A stretch of DNA of 6,565 bases from Candidatus Roizmanbacteria bacterium CG10_big_fil_rev_8_21_14_0_10_45_7 (GTDB lineage Bacteria > Patescibacteriota > Microgenomatia > UBA1406): the NCBI GenBank assembly GCA_002793745.1, contig PFEE01000004.1, positions 1-6,565 of the forward strand, given 5' to 3'. The notes below the pieces were generated by a model. The model was given only the letters and a program-made list of their open reading frames with translations, had not been told where the DNA came from and made no database searches. A program made the position numbers and the translations under genes. Position 1 is the stretch's first letter. Every line of letters begins with the position of its first letter. Below are positions 1 to 6,059 of the stretch, in pieces.

Positions 1-26
1 ATATGCCGATTTACCTTGATATTCAT
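1..26 (-). CDS. 5' end of an unidentified gene, cut by the left edge
   Basis: An ATG at 26-24 on the minus strand opens a frame that reads MNIKVNRH and is still open at the window edge. It is proposed as a gene start only because it lies 17 nt downstream of the predicted start site (about 43) of a good promoter at 50-78. A weak GGA (39-37) sits about 10 nt before the ATG. Eight residues are too few to name a family. The real start could also lie further left, with all of this being leader. What can be said is that the gene is probably controlled through the paired palindromes in its promoter. Confidence 0.4.
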
Positions 27-36
27 TACGGTTGTT

Positions 37-50
37 TCCATATATATGGA
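37..50. repeat. Perfect 14-bp palindrome, putative operator 2
   Basis: TCCATATATATGGA equals its own reverse complement. It overlaps the last base of the -10 box and covers the predicted transcription start (about 43). Its flanks differ from those of palindrome 1 (TCCAT against GTTGT), so the two need not bind the same protein; they share only the alternating TA core. An outer GGTTG (30-34) and CAACC (76-80) pair encloses both palindromes. Confidence 0.5.
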
Positions 51-78
51 GTATACACGTTGTATATACAACTATCAA
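50..78 (-). promoter_or_regulatory. Sigma70-type promoter firing leftward, palindrome in the spacer
   Basis: On the minus strand there is a -35 box TTGATA (78-73, 5 of 6 consensus bases), a spacer of exactly 17 bp and a -10 box TATACT (55-50, 5 of 6). The predicted start is A at about 43. The promoter begins 5 bp beyond the stop codon of the preceding gene (84-86), so it serves a gene beyond the left edge. The spacer is almost filled by a perfect 14-bp palindrome (59-72), and a second begins at the last base of the -10 box (37-50). A protein bound there would be expected to block RNA polymerase; this is inference from geometry. Confidence 0.7.
59..72. repeat. Perfect 14-bp palindrome, putative operator 1
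   Basis: GTTGTATATACAAC equals its own reverse complement. It lies between the -35 and -10 boxes of the leftward promoter, where a dimeric helix-turn-helix repressor would exclude polymerase. Its centre is 22 bp, about two helical turns, from the centre of the second palindrome, so proteins on both would sit on roughly the same DNA face. Confidence 0.6.
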
Positions 79-83
79 CCATA

Positions 84-929
84 TTAACCTTGCAATCCCA
101 ATTCTTTTCGCGTTGCCCGCCTACGGATAGCAGAAGTGGCGGTAGAAGGCCCCAGGGGAGAGGCAATATACAGGTCAATGTAGCGAAACAGTTGATTATG
201 GGGACGATTGTCTACCAAAAAACCCTCCCTACCCGCTCGCTGTGCCATAACCAGTGCCCTGCTCCATGCATCGCGCTCATACGACCCCTGGGCAACCTCT
301 TGAGCTAGCCGCAGTTCAGCAAGCATATCCTGTAACACCATCGGGTTTCTTTTTCCTATTGAATCTATTTGACTAAGTCTATTTATAATATACGCTTCAT
401 CTATCGCTACTCCCTCATGAGTGAGCTGCTCACGTATAAGCGCGGCAATGAGTTCCGACTGCGGGTCTGCTTTTGCTATGTACTCCTCAAGCAAGCGCCC
501 TTGAATAAAGTTACGGATAAATTGCCGTTCCTTCTCAGGATGCTGTTGCGCATCTTGTAAGTGCCCCAGCTCATGAAGAATTTTTATTGCCTGATGAGGT
601 TTGCTTGGATCTACCCATGACAGAGGCATGTGCACCTCCTGGCGGTGGATAGCAGCATACGCATCACGGTCATCTCCTTTAATTAACCGCAGTGTGATCG
701 GTTCTCTTAAAAAAGCCACCACCGGATTAAACAGTCTCCCTGCCTCATTCTCAAAATAGATATGGTCTGTATCTTCCTGCCGAACCGCTTGTATGCGAAC
801 CTCAGGCGCTCGAAGCGCTAGCATATCCTGGGTTTCTGCTGATTCCTCCTTATCAAGCGCTCTGATGACGCATTCTTCAAAATTTGAGTACATAATGGCG
901 TGTAGTATACCACTCAACATATCTTGCAT
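84..929 (-). CDS. Unknown protein with a HELGH zinc-peptidase-like motif
   Basis: The frame encodes up to 281 residues. Its one recognisable signature is HELGH at residues 119-123 within KILHELGHLQDAQ, an HExxH motif in an amphipathic helix typical of zincin metalloproteases. Possible third ligands include E173 (HEGVAIDE) and E219 (YERDAWSRAL), the latter resembling the downstream Glu helix of gluzincins; this is a guess. No signal peptide or membrane segment is visible, so it is probably cytoplasmic, and the C-terminus is basic (IRRRATRKELG). No Shine-Dalgarno precedes the ATG at 929. ATG at 893 (M13) is a good alternative because an extended -10 box sits just upstream of it. The gene is divergent from the 5S rRNA, whose -35 box overlaps the 929 start codon, which also favours the 893 start. 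No family name can be given. Confidence 0.75.
   Translation of the reverse strand: MQDMLSGILHAIMYSNFEECVIRALDKEESAETQDMLALRAPEVRIQAVRQEDTDHIYFENEAGRLFNPVVAFLREPITLRLIKGDDRDAYAAIHRQEVHMPLSWVDPSKPHQAIKILHELGHLQDAQQHPEKERQFIRNFIQGRLLEEYIAKADPQSELIAALIREQLTHEGVAIDEAYIINRLSQIDSIGKRNPMVLQDMLAELRLAQEVAQGSYERDAWSRALVMAQRAGREGFLVDNRPHNQLFRYIDLYIASPLGPSTATSAIRRRATRKELGLQG
904..912 (-). promoter_or_regulatory. Extended -10 box upstream of the HELGH gene
   Basis: TGGTATACT on the minus strand (912-904) fits the extended -10 form TGnTATAnT. The expected start falls at 897-896, only 3-4 nt before the ATG at 893-891. If used, the mRNA would be nearly leaderless and the protein would begin at MYSNFEEC rather than at the ATG at 929. 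No convincing -35 box is seen. If the 929 start is used instead, the box lies inside the coding sequence and would be fortuitous. Confidence 0.4.
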
Positions 930-953
930 GTGCGGGTGGGTGTGCGCTATAAT
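924..953 (+). promoter_or_regulatory. Dedicated promoter of the 5S rRNA gene
   Basis: A perfect TATAAT (948-953) is preceded by TTGCAT (924-929, about 3 of 6 -35 bases) at an 18-bp spacing. The normal start distance puts +1 at 960 or 961, exactly where the 5S closing helix begins. That agreement is the main support. The -35 box overlaps the annotated ATG (929-927) of the divergent HELGH gene. Confidence 0.65.
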
Positions 954-959
954 AGCAAT

Positions 960-1077
960 TGTCTCGGTTATTGGAGCGACTTGGCACCACCTCTTCCCAT
1001 TCCGAACAGAGTCGTGAAACGGGTCAGCGCGGACGATACTCTATTTATTTAGGGGACAATACGTCATAGCCGGGGCG
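960..1077 (+). rRNA. rrf: 5S ribosomal RNA
   Basis: This 118-nt gene is recognised by the conserved loop CCCATTCCGAAC (997-1008) followed by GTGAAAC (1014-1020), and by its fold. Helix I pairs 960-971 with 1066-1077 (12 bp, four of them G-U). Helix III pairs CTCT with AGAG around the CCGAAC loop. Helix V pairs GACG (1032-1035) with CGTC (1062-1065), and helix IV pairs CTCTA (1039-1043) with TAGGG (1050-1054). It is a structural RNA of the large subunit central protuberance, bound by uL5, uL18 and, where present, bL25. It is not next to 23S: the left flank is a protein gene on the opposite strand and the right flank is the convergent rnj. The usual two-A bulge in helix III is UC here (1012-1013). 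Ends are set from helix I and could shift by 1-2 nt. Confidence 0.93.
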
Positions 1078-1084
1078 TTTTTTT
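1066..1084 (+). terminator. 5S terminator formed by the closing helix plus a T-run
   Basis: The 3' strand of helix I (1066-1077, ending GCCGGGGCG) runs directly into seven Ts (1078-1084). The G/C-rich base of the 5S fold followed at once by a U-run has the features of an intrinsic terminator, so the structural RNA seems to provide its own stop signal with no spacer. Unlike a normal terminator hairpin, the pairing partner is about 100 nt upstream, so efficiency is uncertain. Confidence 0.55.
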
Positions 1085-1090
1085 ACCTCA

Positions 1091-1103
1091 AGGGGTTACC
1101 CCT
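1091..1103. repeat. Small inverted repeat with the rnj stop codon in its loop
   Basis: AGGGG (1091-1095) and CCCCT (1099-1103) flank TTA, which on the minus strand is the TAA stop codon of rnj. The hairpin has a 5-bp stem and a 3-nt loop. No T-run follows it in the minus direction, so it is not a standard terminator for the operon. It could protect the mRNA 3' end, or simply reflect the Gly codon and flanking sequence. Confidence 0.4.
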
Positions 1104-2724
1104 GAATAACCGGAATGACGACCGGATTACGCTGCAATTCGGTTGAGAAAAATCCCGATACCTCATTGGTGATACGCTCATTCAACTGTTTTGCATCTTT
1201 GACCTCGCCTTTAATGCGCGTAACCAGTTCGACTAACTTAGGAAACAGTGTTTGTTCATTATCAGTAAGTCCACGTGAACTGATACTAATTCTATCTCCC
1301 TGCACCAGTACCACCACGGTTCCCTCTTTACCCAACTGCTCCCGCTCAGTTAATATACCGGGATCCACATAGCCAATCGATGTTCCATCAATCAAGATTT
1401 CTTTCAGCGGAATCTTGGGGTCGCGTGATATGCCCTGGCGGGTAAGCACCAACGGTTCACCGCTGTGCAATATCGGCACCTGTGCCTCAGTATAGCCTAA
1501 GGTACTCATGAGGGTTTGATAGGCCTTGCTATGACGGATCGTGGTTCCTATGGGGAAAATGAAACGGGGACGCACCAGGCGCACCAACAGCTTTAAATCC
1601 TCCTGTGAGCCGTGGCCTGACGCATGCAGTTGGTCGCGGATAGCGGTATATACCACATCAGCGCCCTGCTCAATCAGATCTTCAATAACGCCGGTGACAT
1701 GCTCATCATTACCCGGAATGGGGTCTGACGAAAACAGAATACGGTCACCTTTTTGAATGCGAATCGTACGATGACGCTTTGATGCAATTTTTTCCAATGC
1801 CGAGCCAAATTCACCCTGGGAACCGGTTAAAATAATACAGACATGATTGGGACGCTCTTTGGATACCAAATGCTCCTCAATAAGCTGTTCGCGCTTAATG
1901 CGCAAATATTTTTCCTCAATGGCTATGGCTGAGTTGCGCCTCATGCTACTTCCTACAAAACAGATCCGTCGATGATATTTTAGCGCTGCGTCTACACACT
2001 GGCGGATACGTGAGATATTTGAAGCAAACGTGCTCATAAAGAACCGCCCTCTTGTTTCACCCATTTCCTCATCAAAGGTCTTGCCCACAATACGCTCGCT
2101 TAACGTATACCCTTCCCGCTCCGCGCCCAAGCCGTCGGAAAGCAGCAAGTCCACTCCCTCTTTAGCGGCACGGGCGATTTCTGCAAAATCGGGTGGATCT
2201 CCATATACCGGCGTTAAGTCCATTTTAAAATCAGATCCATGGTACATATTGCCCACCGGAGTGCGAATATACAAATGGGTGGTGTCCGGAATGGAATGAG
2301 TCATATGAATAAAACGAACCGAAAAAGCTCCCGCGCCGTAATCAAAACGGTACTTTGCCTCCTCTATTTTTACTCCCTCAATGCCAATTTCTTTGATTTT
2401 TTCGCGAATCAACAATGCGGCCAATTTGGGCGCATAGATTGGTGGTAATCCGATATCTTTGATCACATACGGAATGGCACCGATATGATCCTCATGTCCG
2501 TGGGTGATAAACAAGGCGCGAATCAGGTGTTTTTTGTCTTTAAGGTATGAAACGTCCGGAATGGCACTATCGACACCCAGCGCCTCAAGGTCTGACAAAA
2601 AGCCAACGCCGCAGTCAACTAAGAGTATATCTTTGGGGCCACTTTCATTTTCCCAGTACTCATAGGCGTACATGTTCTTAGTAACGCCTTCAAGCCCTCC
2701 CAGGGGCAATATTCTTATTTTCAT
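1096..2724 (-). CDS. rnj: Ribonuclease J (metallo-beta-lactamase/beta-CASP RNase)
   Basis: This 542-residue protein has the size and order of bacterial RNase J, the 5'-3' exo- and endoribonuclease of mRNA decay and rRNA maturation. The start MKIRILPLGGLEGVTKNM is typical of the family. Metal-site motifs are HGHEDH (75-80), H143 in MTHSIPDTTH and D165 in YHGSDFKMD. Beta-CASP motifs include GSSMRRN (258-264), TGSQGE (300-305) and SGHGSQEDLK (369-378, commonly SGHASQEDLK). The C-terminal domain begins near DGTSIGYVD (446-454) and ends with NPVVIPVI. The motif usually PVHGExRH reads PIGTTIRH (391-398), so the expected metal-ligand His is Gly393. The ATG directly abuts the prfA stop (TAAATG) with no Shine-Dalgarno, so translation is probably coupled. 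It is the last gene of the rpmE operon and converges on 5S rRNA, a possible substrate class. Family assignment is secure; full activity is not. Confidence 0.95.
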   Translation of the reverse strand: MKIRILPLGGLEGVTKNMYAYEYWENESGPKDILLVDCGVGFLSDLEALGVDSAIPDVSYLKDKKHLIRALFITHGHEDHIGAIPYVIKDIGLPPIYAPKLAALLIREKIKEIGIEGVKIEEAKYRFDYGAGAFSVRFIHMTHSIPDTTHLYIRTPVGNMYHGSDFKMDLTPVYGDPPDFAEIARAAKEGVDLLLSDGLGAEREGYTLSERIVGKTFDEEMGETRGRFFMSTFASNISRIRQCVDAALKYHRRICFVGSSMRRNSAIAIEEKYLRIKREQLIEEHLVSKERPNHVCIILTGSQGEFGSALEKIASKRHRTIRIQKGDRILFSSDPIPGNDEHVTGVIEDLIEQGADVVYTAIRDQLHASGHGSQEDLKLLVRLVRPRFIFPIGTTIRHSKAYQTLMSTLGYTEAQVPILHSGEPLVLTRQGISRDPKIPLKEILIDGTSIGYVDPGILTEREQLGKEGTVVVLVQGDRISISSRGLTDNEQTLFPKLVELVTRIKGEVKDAKQLNERITNEVSGFFSTELQRNPVVIPVIQG

Positions 2725-3414
2725 TTATGTATGTATGGTGGTGAGCATTTTGTCAAGATCGCCCTCAATGATTCTATCAAGATTATGAAAACTTTTTCCA
2801 ACACGATGATCCGTCAATCGGTTTTGGGGAAAGTTATAGGTTCTAATTTTTTCTGCTCGCTCACCGGTGCCTGCCTGATCAAGGAAAAACGAGTGGATAC
2901 CGCGACGCTTATCATCCTCCATCTGCTGCAATCGTCCGGCCAGGAGGCCCAGGGCAATCTGGCGATTCTGTTGCTGAAACCGCTCGGTTGAACAGGTCAC
3001 GACCAATCCCGTGGGTTTATGGGTCAAGCGCACGGCTGTTGCCACCTTATTAACATTCTGGCCGCCATGCCCGCCTGCCCGATAAAACTGCCATTCCAAG
3101 TCGCTTTGATTAATGTGCACATCCTGCTGCGGAACTTCCGGCGTTACCAATACCGTGGCAATCGAGGTATGAATGCGTCCATATCGCTCCGTAGTGGGAA
3201 TGCGCTGCACGCGATGCGCACCGGTTTCATTTTTTAATAGGCTATAACAGCCTTCTCCCTTAATTTGCATGGTATCCTCACTCACCATTGCAGCCTTCCA
3301 GCCTTTTTTTTGCGCGTACTTGGTATACATAGCAAACAGGTCAGAAGCCCATAATTTGGCTTCTTCACCGCCAACACCCGCTCGTAGTTCTAAATAACAA
3401 ACTGAAGTATTCAT
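2725..3414 (-). CDS. prfA: Peptide chain release factor 1, lacking domain 1
   Basis: This 229-residue class-I release factor recognises stop codons and triggers peptidyl-tRNA hydrolysis. It begins where domain 2 begins in ordinary RF1 ([21 protein letters not shown], residues 7-27). Codon-recognition PxT is PTT at 73-75 in [18 protein letters not shown], which marks it as RF1-type (UAA/UAG) and not RF2 (SPF). The catalytic GGQ is at 117-119, in [12 protein letters not shown], with Asn rather than the common His after Gln. Domain 4 has [14 protein letters not shown] (191-204). Normal RF1 is about 360 residues; the roughly 100-residue helical domain 1 that contacts the stalk base and is linked to RF3 response is absent. 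Only 6 nt separate its ATG from the rpmE stop, so nothing was lost to a recent frameshift. RF-H is less likely because PxT is retained. A weak GGGA lies about 12 nt before the start. prmC, the GGQ methylase gene often found next to prfA, is not here. Confidence 0.93.
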   Translation of the reverse strand: MNTSVCYLELRAGVGGEEAKLWASDLFAMYTKYAQKKGWKAAMVSEDTMQIKGEGCYSLLKNETGAHRVQRIPTTERYGRIHTSIATVLVTPEVPQQDVHINQSDLEWQFYRAGGHGGQNVNKVATAVRLTHKPTGLVVTCSTERFQQQNRQIALGLLAGRLQQMEDDKRRGIHSFFLDQAGTGERAEKIRTYNFPQNRLTDHRVGKSFHNLDRIIEGDLDKMLTTIHT

Positions 3415-3420
3415 AGAATA

Positions 3421-3708
3421 TTACATTCCCGAAAGCAGATCACGAAGACTCTTTTCACTTTTTCGCTGTTTTTGTATTCGCTCTTTTTTCTTCCATGCGG
3501 TTTGTGCCGCCAGATCAGAACGCTTCTTGAATTTCTCTACCTGTCCCATGGTATCAACCAAACGGGTCTCACCCGTATACAGCGGATGGCATTTTGAACA
3601 GATTTCAACATTTATTTTTTCACGCGTTGAACCTACGGTAAACGTGTTGCCGCAACCGCACGTAACCGTTGCCTGTGGATAATATTTTGGGTGAATAGTA
3701 GCTTTCAT
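3421..3708 (-). CDS. rpmE: 50S ribosomal protein bL31, zinc-binding form
   Basis: This 95-residue protein is bL31, which bridges the large subunit central protuberance and the small subunit head. It carries the four-cysteine zinc ribbon of the C+ type: C17 and C19 (CGC), C37 and C40 ([12 protein letters not shown]). The start [21 protein letters not shown] matches the family closely. Conservation runs to VEKFKKR (residues 57-63). About 30 basic, probably helical residues follow ([20 protein letters not shown]), making it longer than the roughly 70-residue E. coli protein. It is the first gene of an rpmE-prfA-rnj operon; rpmE-prfA adjacency is common in bacteria. An extended -10 TATAAT ends 7 nt before the ATG, and there is no Shine-Dalgarno, so the mRNA is predicted to be leaderless. 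Confidence 0.95.
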   Translation of the reverse strand: MKATIHPKYYPQATVTCGCGNTFTVGSTREKINVEICSKCHPLYTGETRLVDTMGQVEKFKKRSDLAAQTAWKKKERIQKQRKSEKSLRDLLSGM

Positions 3709-3715
3709 GCAGTGA

Positions 3716-3724
3716 ATTATATCA
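3716..3724 (-). promoter_or_regulatory. Extended -10 promoter of rpmE, predicted leaderless
   Basis: TGATATAAT on the minus strand (3724-3716) is a perfect extended -10 (TGnTATAAT). Only TCACTGC separates it from the rpmE ATG, so normal spacing puts +1 at 3709 or at the A of the start codon (3708). No good -35 box is seen at 17 bp (it would lie inside the 3' end of htrA), which is usual for extended -10 promoters. It would let rpmE-prfA-rnj be expressed independently of the protease genes upstream. Confidence 0.6.
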
Positions 3725-3727
3725 CAA

Positions 3728-4864
3728 TTATTGATACGCGCCTAGTGTAACATTGAGGGTCGAAGTTTCACCGTCTCGCCACAACACCAACGCAACCGTA
3801 TCCCCTACTTTTTTTCCTTGTATTGACTTTGCCAGATCAGTATCTTTACTGATGCGCTTGTTGTTAATATCCGTAATAATATCACCCTCCTGAATGCCGG
3901 CGTCTGATGCGCTGCTTCCCTCAACTACCTTCATAATATACGCGCCGGAGGGCACGCGCTCAGTGATAGCCATTTCACGGTCAATAATCTGGTATTCCAC
4001 GCCCAAGAAAGGCCGCGATATGGTGCCTCCTGAACTTTCATAGTTTTCCAGCAGCTCTTTCACTACGCTGATCGGAATGGCAAAGCCGATATTCTGTCCT
4101 GATTGTGAAATGGCGGTATTAACTCCCATCACTTCTCCACTTGAATTCAACAGTGGTCCGCCTGAATTGCCGGGATTAATGGCAGCGTCTGTTTGAATAA
4201 CATTGTCCAGCCGCTCCACAAAACCCTCGAGCGCCGAACCGGCAGTAATGCCCCGACCCAATCCCGATACAATGCCGGTGGTCACGGTGTTGCGGAATTC
4301 GCCCAATGGCGTACCGATCGCAATGGCCATTTGCCCCAGCTTGATCTTTTTAGAATCAGCCAGCGGCATGGGAGTTAGCCGCTTGTTGGTTTTGATTTTC
4401 ACCAGAGCCAGGTCATTTAACGGATCACGCTGGATGCTCTCAACCTCGTGACTACTGCCGTCGTTAAGGATCACGGTATAACTGGCTTGCGTATCAGAAA
4501 CCACATGTTTGTTGGTGATAATGAGGCCGGTGTCAGACACAATAAATCCGCTCCCGATATTGCCCTCAATGTGCTGTTCCTCACCCGGCTCAATGACAAA
4601 TGGGGCGGCGGGGTTGCTGGGATCATAGCGCAAACTGCTTTGGGTCGTCATATCTTTCCCTATTGATACGGTTACCACCGAAGGAAGCGCCCGTTCCACA
4701 GCACGTATCACCGCCTGCTCGGAGGAAATGACCAGACCGCTGGTTGATGCAGAACTGCTGCGCGTTACATACAAACTGTTTTCAGGTAAAGCCAGATATC
4801 CTGCCTTAATAGAAAAAGAAAACAGAGCAATTAAGAGAATAATGAGGATAACCAATCGTTTCAT
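3728..4864 (-). CDS. htrA: HtrA/Deg-type serine protease, membrane-anchored, one PDZ
   Basis: A 378-residue trypsin-fold quality-control protease that degrades misfolded proteins outside the cytoplasmic membrane. Residues 1-26 are a hydrophobic signal anchor ([18 protein letters not shown]), followed by a Ser-rich linker. The catalytic triad is H120 (ITNKHVV), D151 (LNDLALVKI) and S234 ([11 protein letters not shown]); the oxyanion-hole sequence and NIGFAIPI (258-265) are intact. A single PDZ domain covers about 284-378 (SRPFLGVEY to LNVTLGAYQ), as in DegS and many HtrA proteins. The ATG overlaps the ctpA stop in ATGA, and no Shine-Dalgarno is present, so the two proteases are probably translationally coupled and made together. 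The gene ends 19 nt before rpmE. Which HtrA paralogue it matches cannot be told from sequence alone. Confidence 0.95.
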   Translation of the reverse strand: MKRLVILIILLIALFSFSIKAGYLALPENSLYVTRSSSASTSGLVISSEQAVIRAVERALPSVVTVSIGKDMTTQSSLRYDPSNPAAPFVIEPGEEQHIEGNIGSGFIVSDTGLIITNKHVVSDTQASYTVILNDGSSHEVESIQRDPLNDLALVKIKTNKRLTPMPLADSKKIKLGQMAIAIGTPLGEFRNTVTTGIVSGLGRGITAGSALEGFVERLDNVIQTDAAINPGNSGGPLLNSSGEVMGVNTAISQSGQNIGFAIPISVVKELLENYESSGGTISRPFLGVEYQIIDREMAITERVPSGAYIMKVVEGSSASDAGIQEGDIITDINNKRISKDTDLAKSIQGKKVGDTVALVLWRDGETSTLNVTLGAYQ

Positions 4865-6057
4865 AAGGATTTAATGGCAACTTGTAACTGGGTATCGGTT
4901 TCCGGAGTAAGTGTGTTGCCTTCATTCACTTTGTTTTCAACGTCCTTGGTAGGTTTAATCCCCTTTCCGTTGATCCAGTCACCATTGGGTAATATCCATT
5001 TGGCTACCGTAATGTGCAATCCCGTTCCATTTTCCAAATCAATGGCCTCCTGCACTGATCCTTTACCGAAAGTTTTTCGTCCCACCAAAATAGCGCGCTT
5101 ATAGTCACGCAACGCGCCCGCCAAAATCTCTGCTGCCGAGGCCGACCCCTCATCAACCAACACCACCAATGGAATGGTCAGTAAAACGCCTTGTTTGGTT
5201 ACGGTATAGTCTTTTCCTGATTTGTCGGCATATTCCTGCCGAACAATTAACTTGCCCCGCTCCAAAAAGTCGGACGCAAGGTACACCGCGCTTTCCAAAT
5301 ATCCGCCGGGGTTTGAGCGCACATCAAGCACCATGCCCCGGATACTTCCCTGTTCGTAGCGGCTGGCTACATCGGCAACCGCCTCGTCCCATAAATCATT
5401 GGTTTGATCGCCAAATTGCACAACCTTTAGATAAGCAATATCGTCTTTATACGATAGTTCAACTGACTCAACCACAATACGCTCACGCTTTACCGGAACC
5501 TTAAGGTTATCTGATCCACGCAATAAGGTAAGAGTCACTGTTGAGTCATGAGGCCCGCGAATCTCGCTTACTGCCTGCGCCAGTGTCCAGCCTTTAGTTA
5601 CTTTCCCATCGACCAATATAATGGCATCACCTGATCGAATCCCCGCGCGCTCCGCAGGAGAATTTTTAAGCGGAGTAGCAACAATGATTTGGTTATCACG
5701 CAAGCCCAGTTGCGCGCCAATACCCTCGTACAGCCCTCCCAAGTCATCTTTTGATGCACTGTTTTCCTTGGGGGTCATGAAAAAGGTATAGGGATCGTTG
5801 AGTGATGCCACCATACCTTTAATCGCCCCGTATACCAGCTGCTGCTTTTGAATCTTCGTTCCGTTTACATATTTTTCTTGCAATATATCAGCTACCCGCT
5901 GCAGCAGCGAAAAGTCTGCTGGAATTGATGTTGAGGAGGTAACGCTTTGACGGGCACGGAATTCACCAACCCGATAGCCCAAACCAAACAAAAACAGCGT
6001 GATGGCAATGCCCAGAATGACGTTTGCCAGCTTATTCGTTGTTTTTTCAGGTTTCAT
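4861..6057 (-). CDS. ctpA: C-terminal processing peptidase, family S41 (CtpA/CtpB-like)
   Basis: A 398-residue carboxyl-terminal processing protease. Residues 11-29 form one membrane anchor (ANVILGIAITLFLFGLGYR); the rest should lie outside the membrane. The N-terminal helical region (about 48-100) contains the typical GMVASLNDPYTFFMTP, followed by a PDZ domain (about 107-195: GLYEGIGAQL, SPAERAGIRSGDAIILVDG) and the S41 core. The Ser-Lys dyad is S307 (EGSASAAE) and K332 (TFGKGSVQ), 25 residues apart as in E. coli Prc S430/K455. Q336 matches the third residue of the CtpB Ser-Lys-Gln triad. LDVRSNPGGYL (244-254) is the usual family block. It sits between an unknown protein (2-nt gap) and htrA (4-nt overlap), suggesting a shared envelope proteolysis role. 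No Shine-Dalgarno precedes the ATG. The TGA stop argues for the standard bacterial code. Confidence 0.95.
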   Translation of the reverse strand: MKPEKTTNKLANVILGIAITLFLFGLGYRVGEFRARQSVTSSTSIPADFSLLQRVADILQEKYVNGTKIQKQQLVYGAIKGMVASLNDPYTFFMTPKENSASKDDLGGLYEGIGAQLGLRDNQIIVATPLKNSPAERAGIRSGDAIILVDGKVTKGWTLAQAVSEIRGPHDSTVTLTLLRGSDNLKVPVKRERIVVESVELSYKDDIAYLKVVQFGDQTNDLWDEAVADVASRYEQGSIRGMVLDVRSNPGGYLESAVYLASDFLERGKLIVRQEYADKSGKDYTVTKQGVLLTIPLVVLVDEGSASAAEILAGALRDYKRAILVGRKTFGKGSVQEAIDLENGTGLHITVAKWILPNGDWINGKGIKPTKDVENKVNEGNTLTPETDTQLQVAIKSL

Positions 6058-6059
6058 GG

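Noticed and set aside
3..308. Plus-strand 101-residue frame at the left edge
   Set aside because: It runs antisense through the promoter/palindrome region and the end of the HELGH gene, has no start signal and reads as low-complexity sequence; a shadow.
948..954. TATTAT on the minus strand as the -10 of the HELGH gene
   Set aside because: It is mostly the complement of the 5S TATAAT and has no -35 partner (GCTCCA at 17 bp). The extended -10 at 904-912 fits better.
793..1017. Plus-strand 74-residue frame running into the 5S gene
   Set aside because: It crosses the HELGH gene start, the 5S promoter and half of the 5S rRNA; not compatible with a real coding gene.
1085..1103. Hairpin AGGGG-TTA-CCCCT as a terminator of the rnj operon
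   Set aside because: In the minus direction it is followed by an A-run, not a U-run; on the plus strand the T-run comes before the hairpin. It is listed only as an inverted repeat.
2730..2756. Internal promoter for rnj (perfect TTGACA at 2756-2751, minus strand)
   Set aside because: No acceptable -10 box lies 16-18 bp downstream; the nearest are TACATA-like at poor spacing. The hexamer encodes part of the prfA C-terminus.
2725..3414. prfA as a frameshifted or truncated pseudogene
   Set aside because: All functional motifs of domains 2-4 are intact and the gene fits exactly between rpmE and rnj, with no room for a lost domain 1.
5169..5504. Plus-strand 111-residue frame inside ctpA
   Set aside because: It is the antisense shadow of a clearly conserved S41 peptidase core and shows no recognisable motif.
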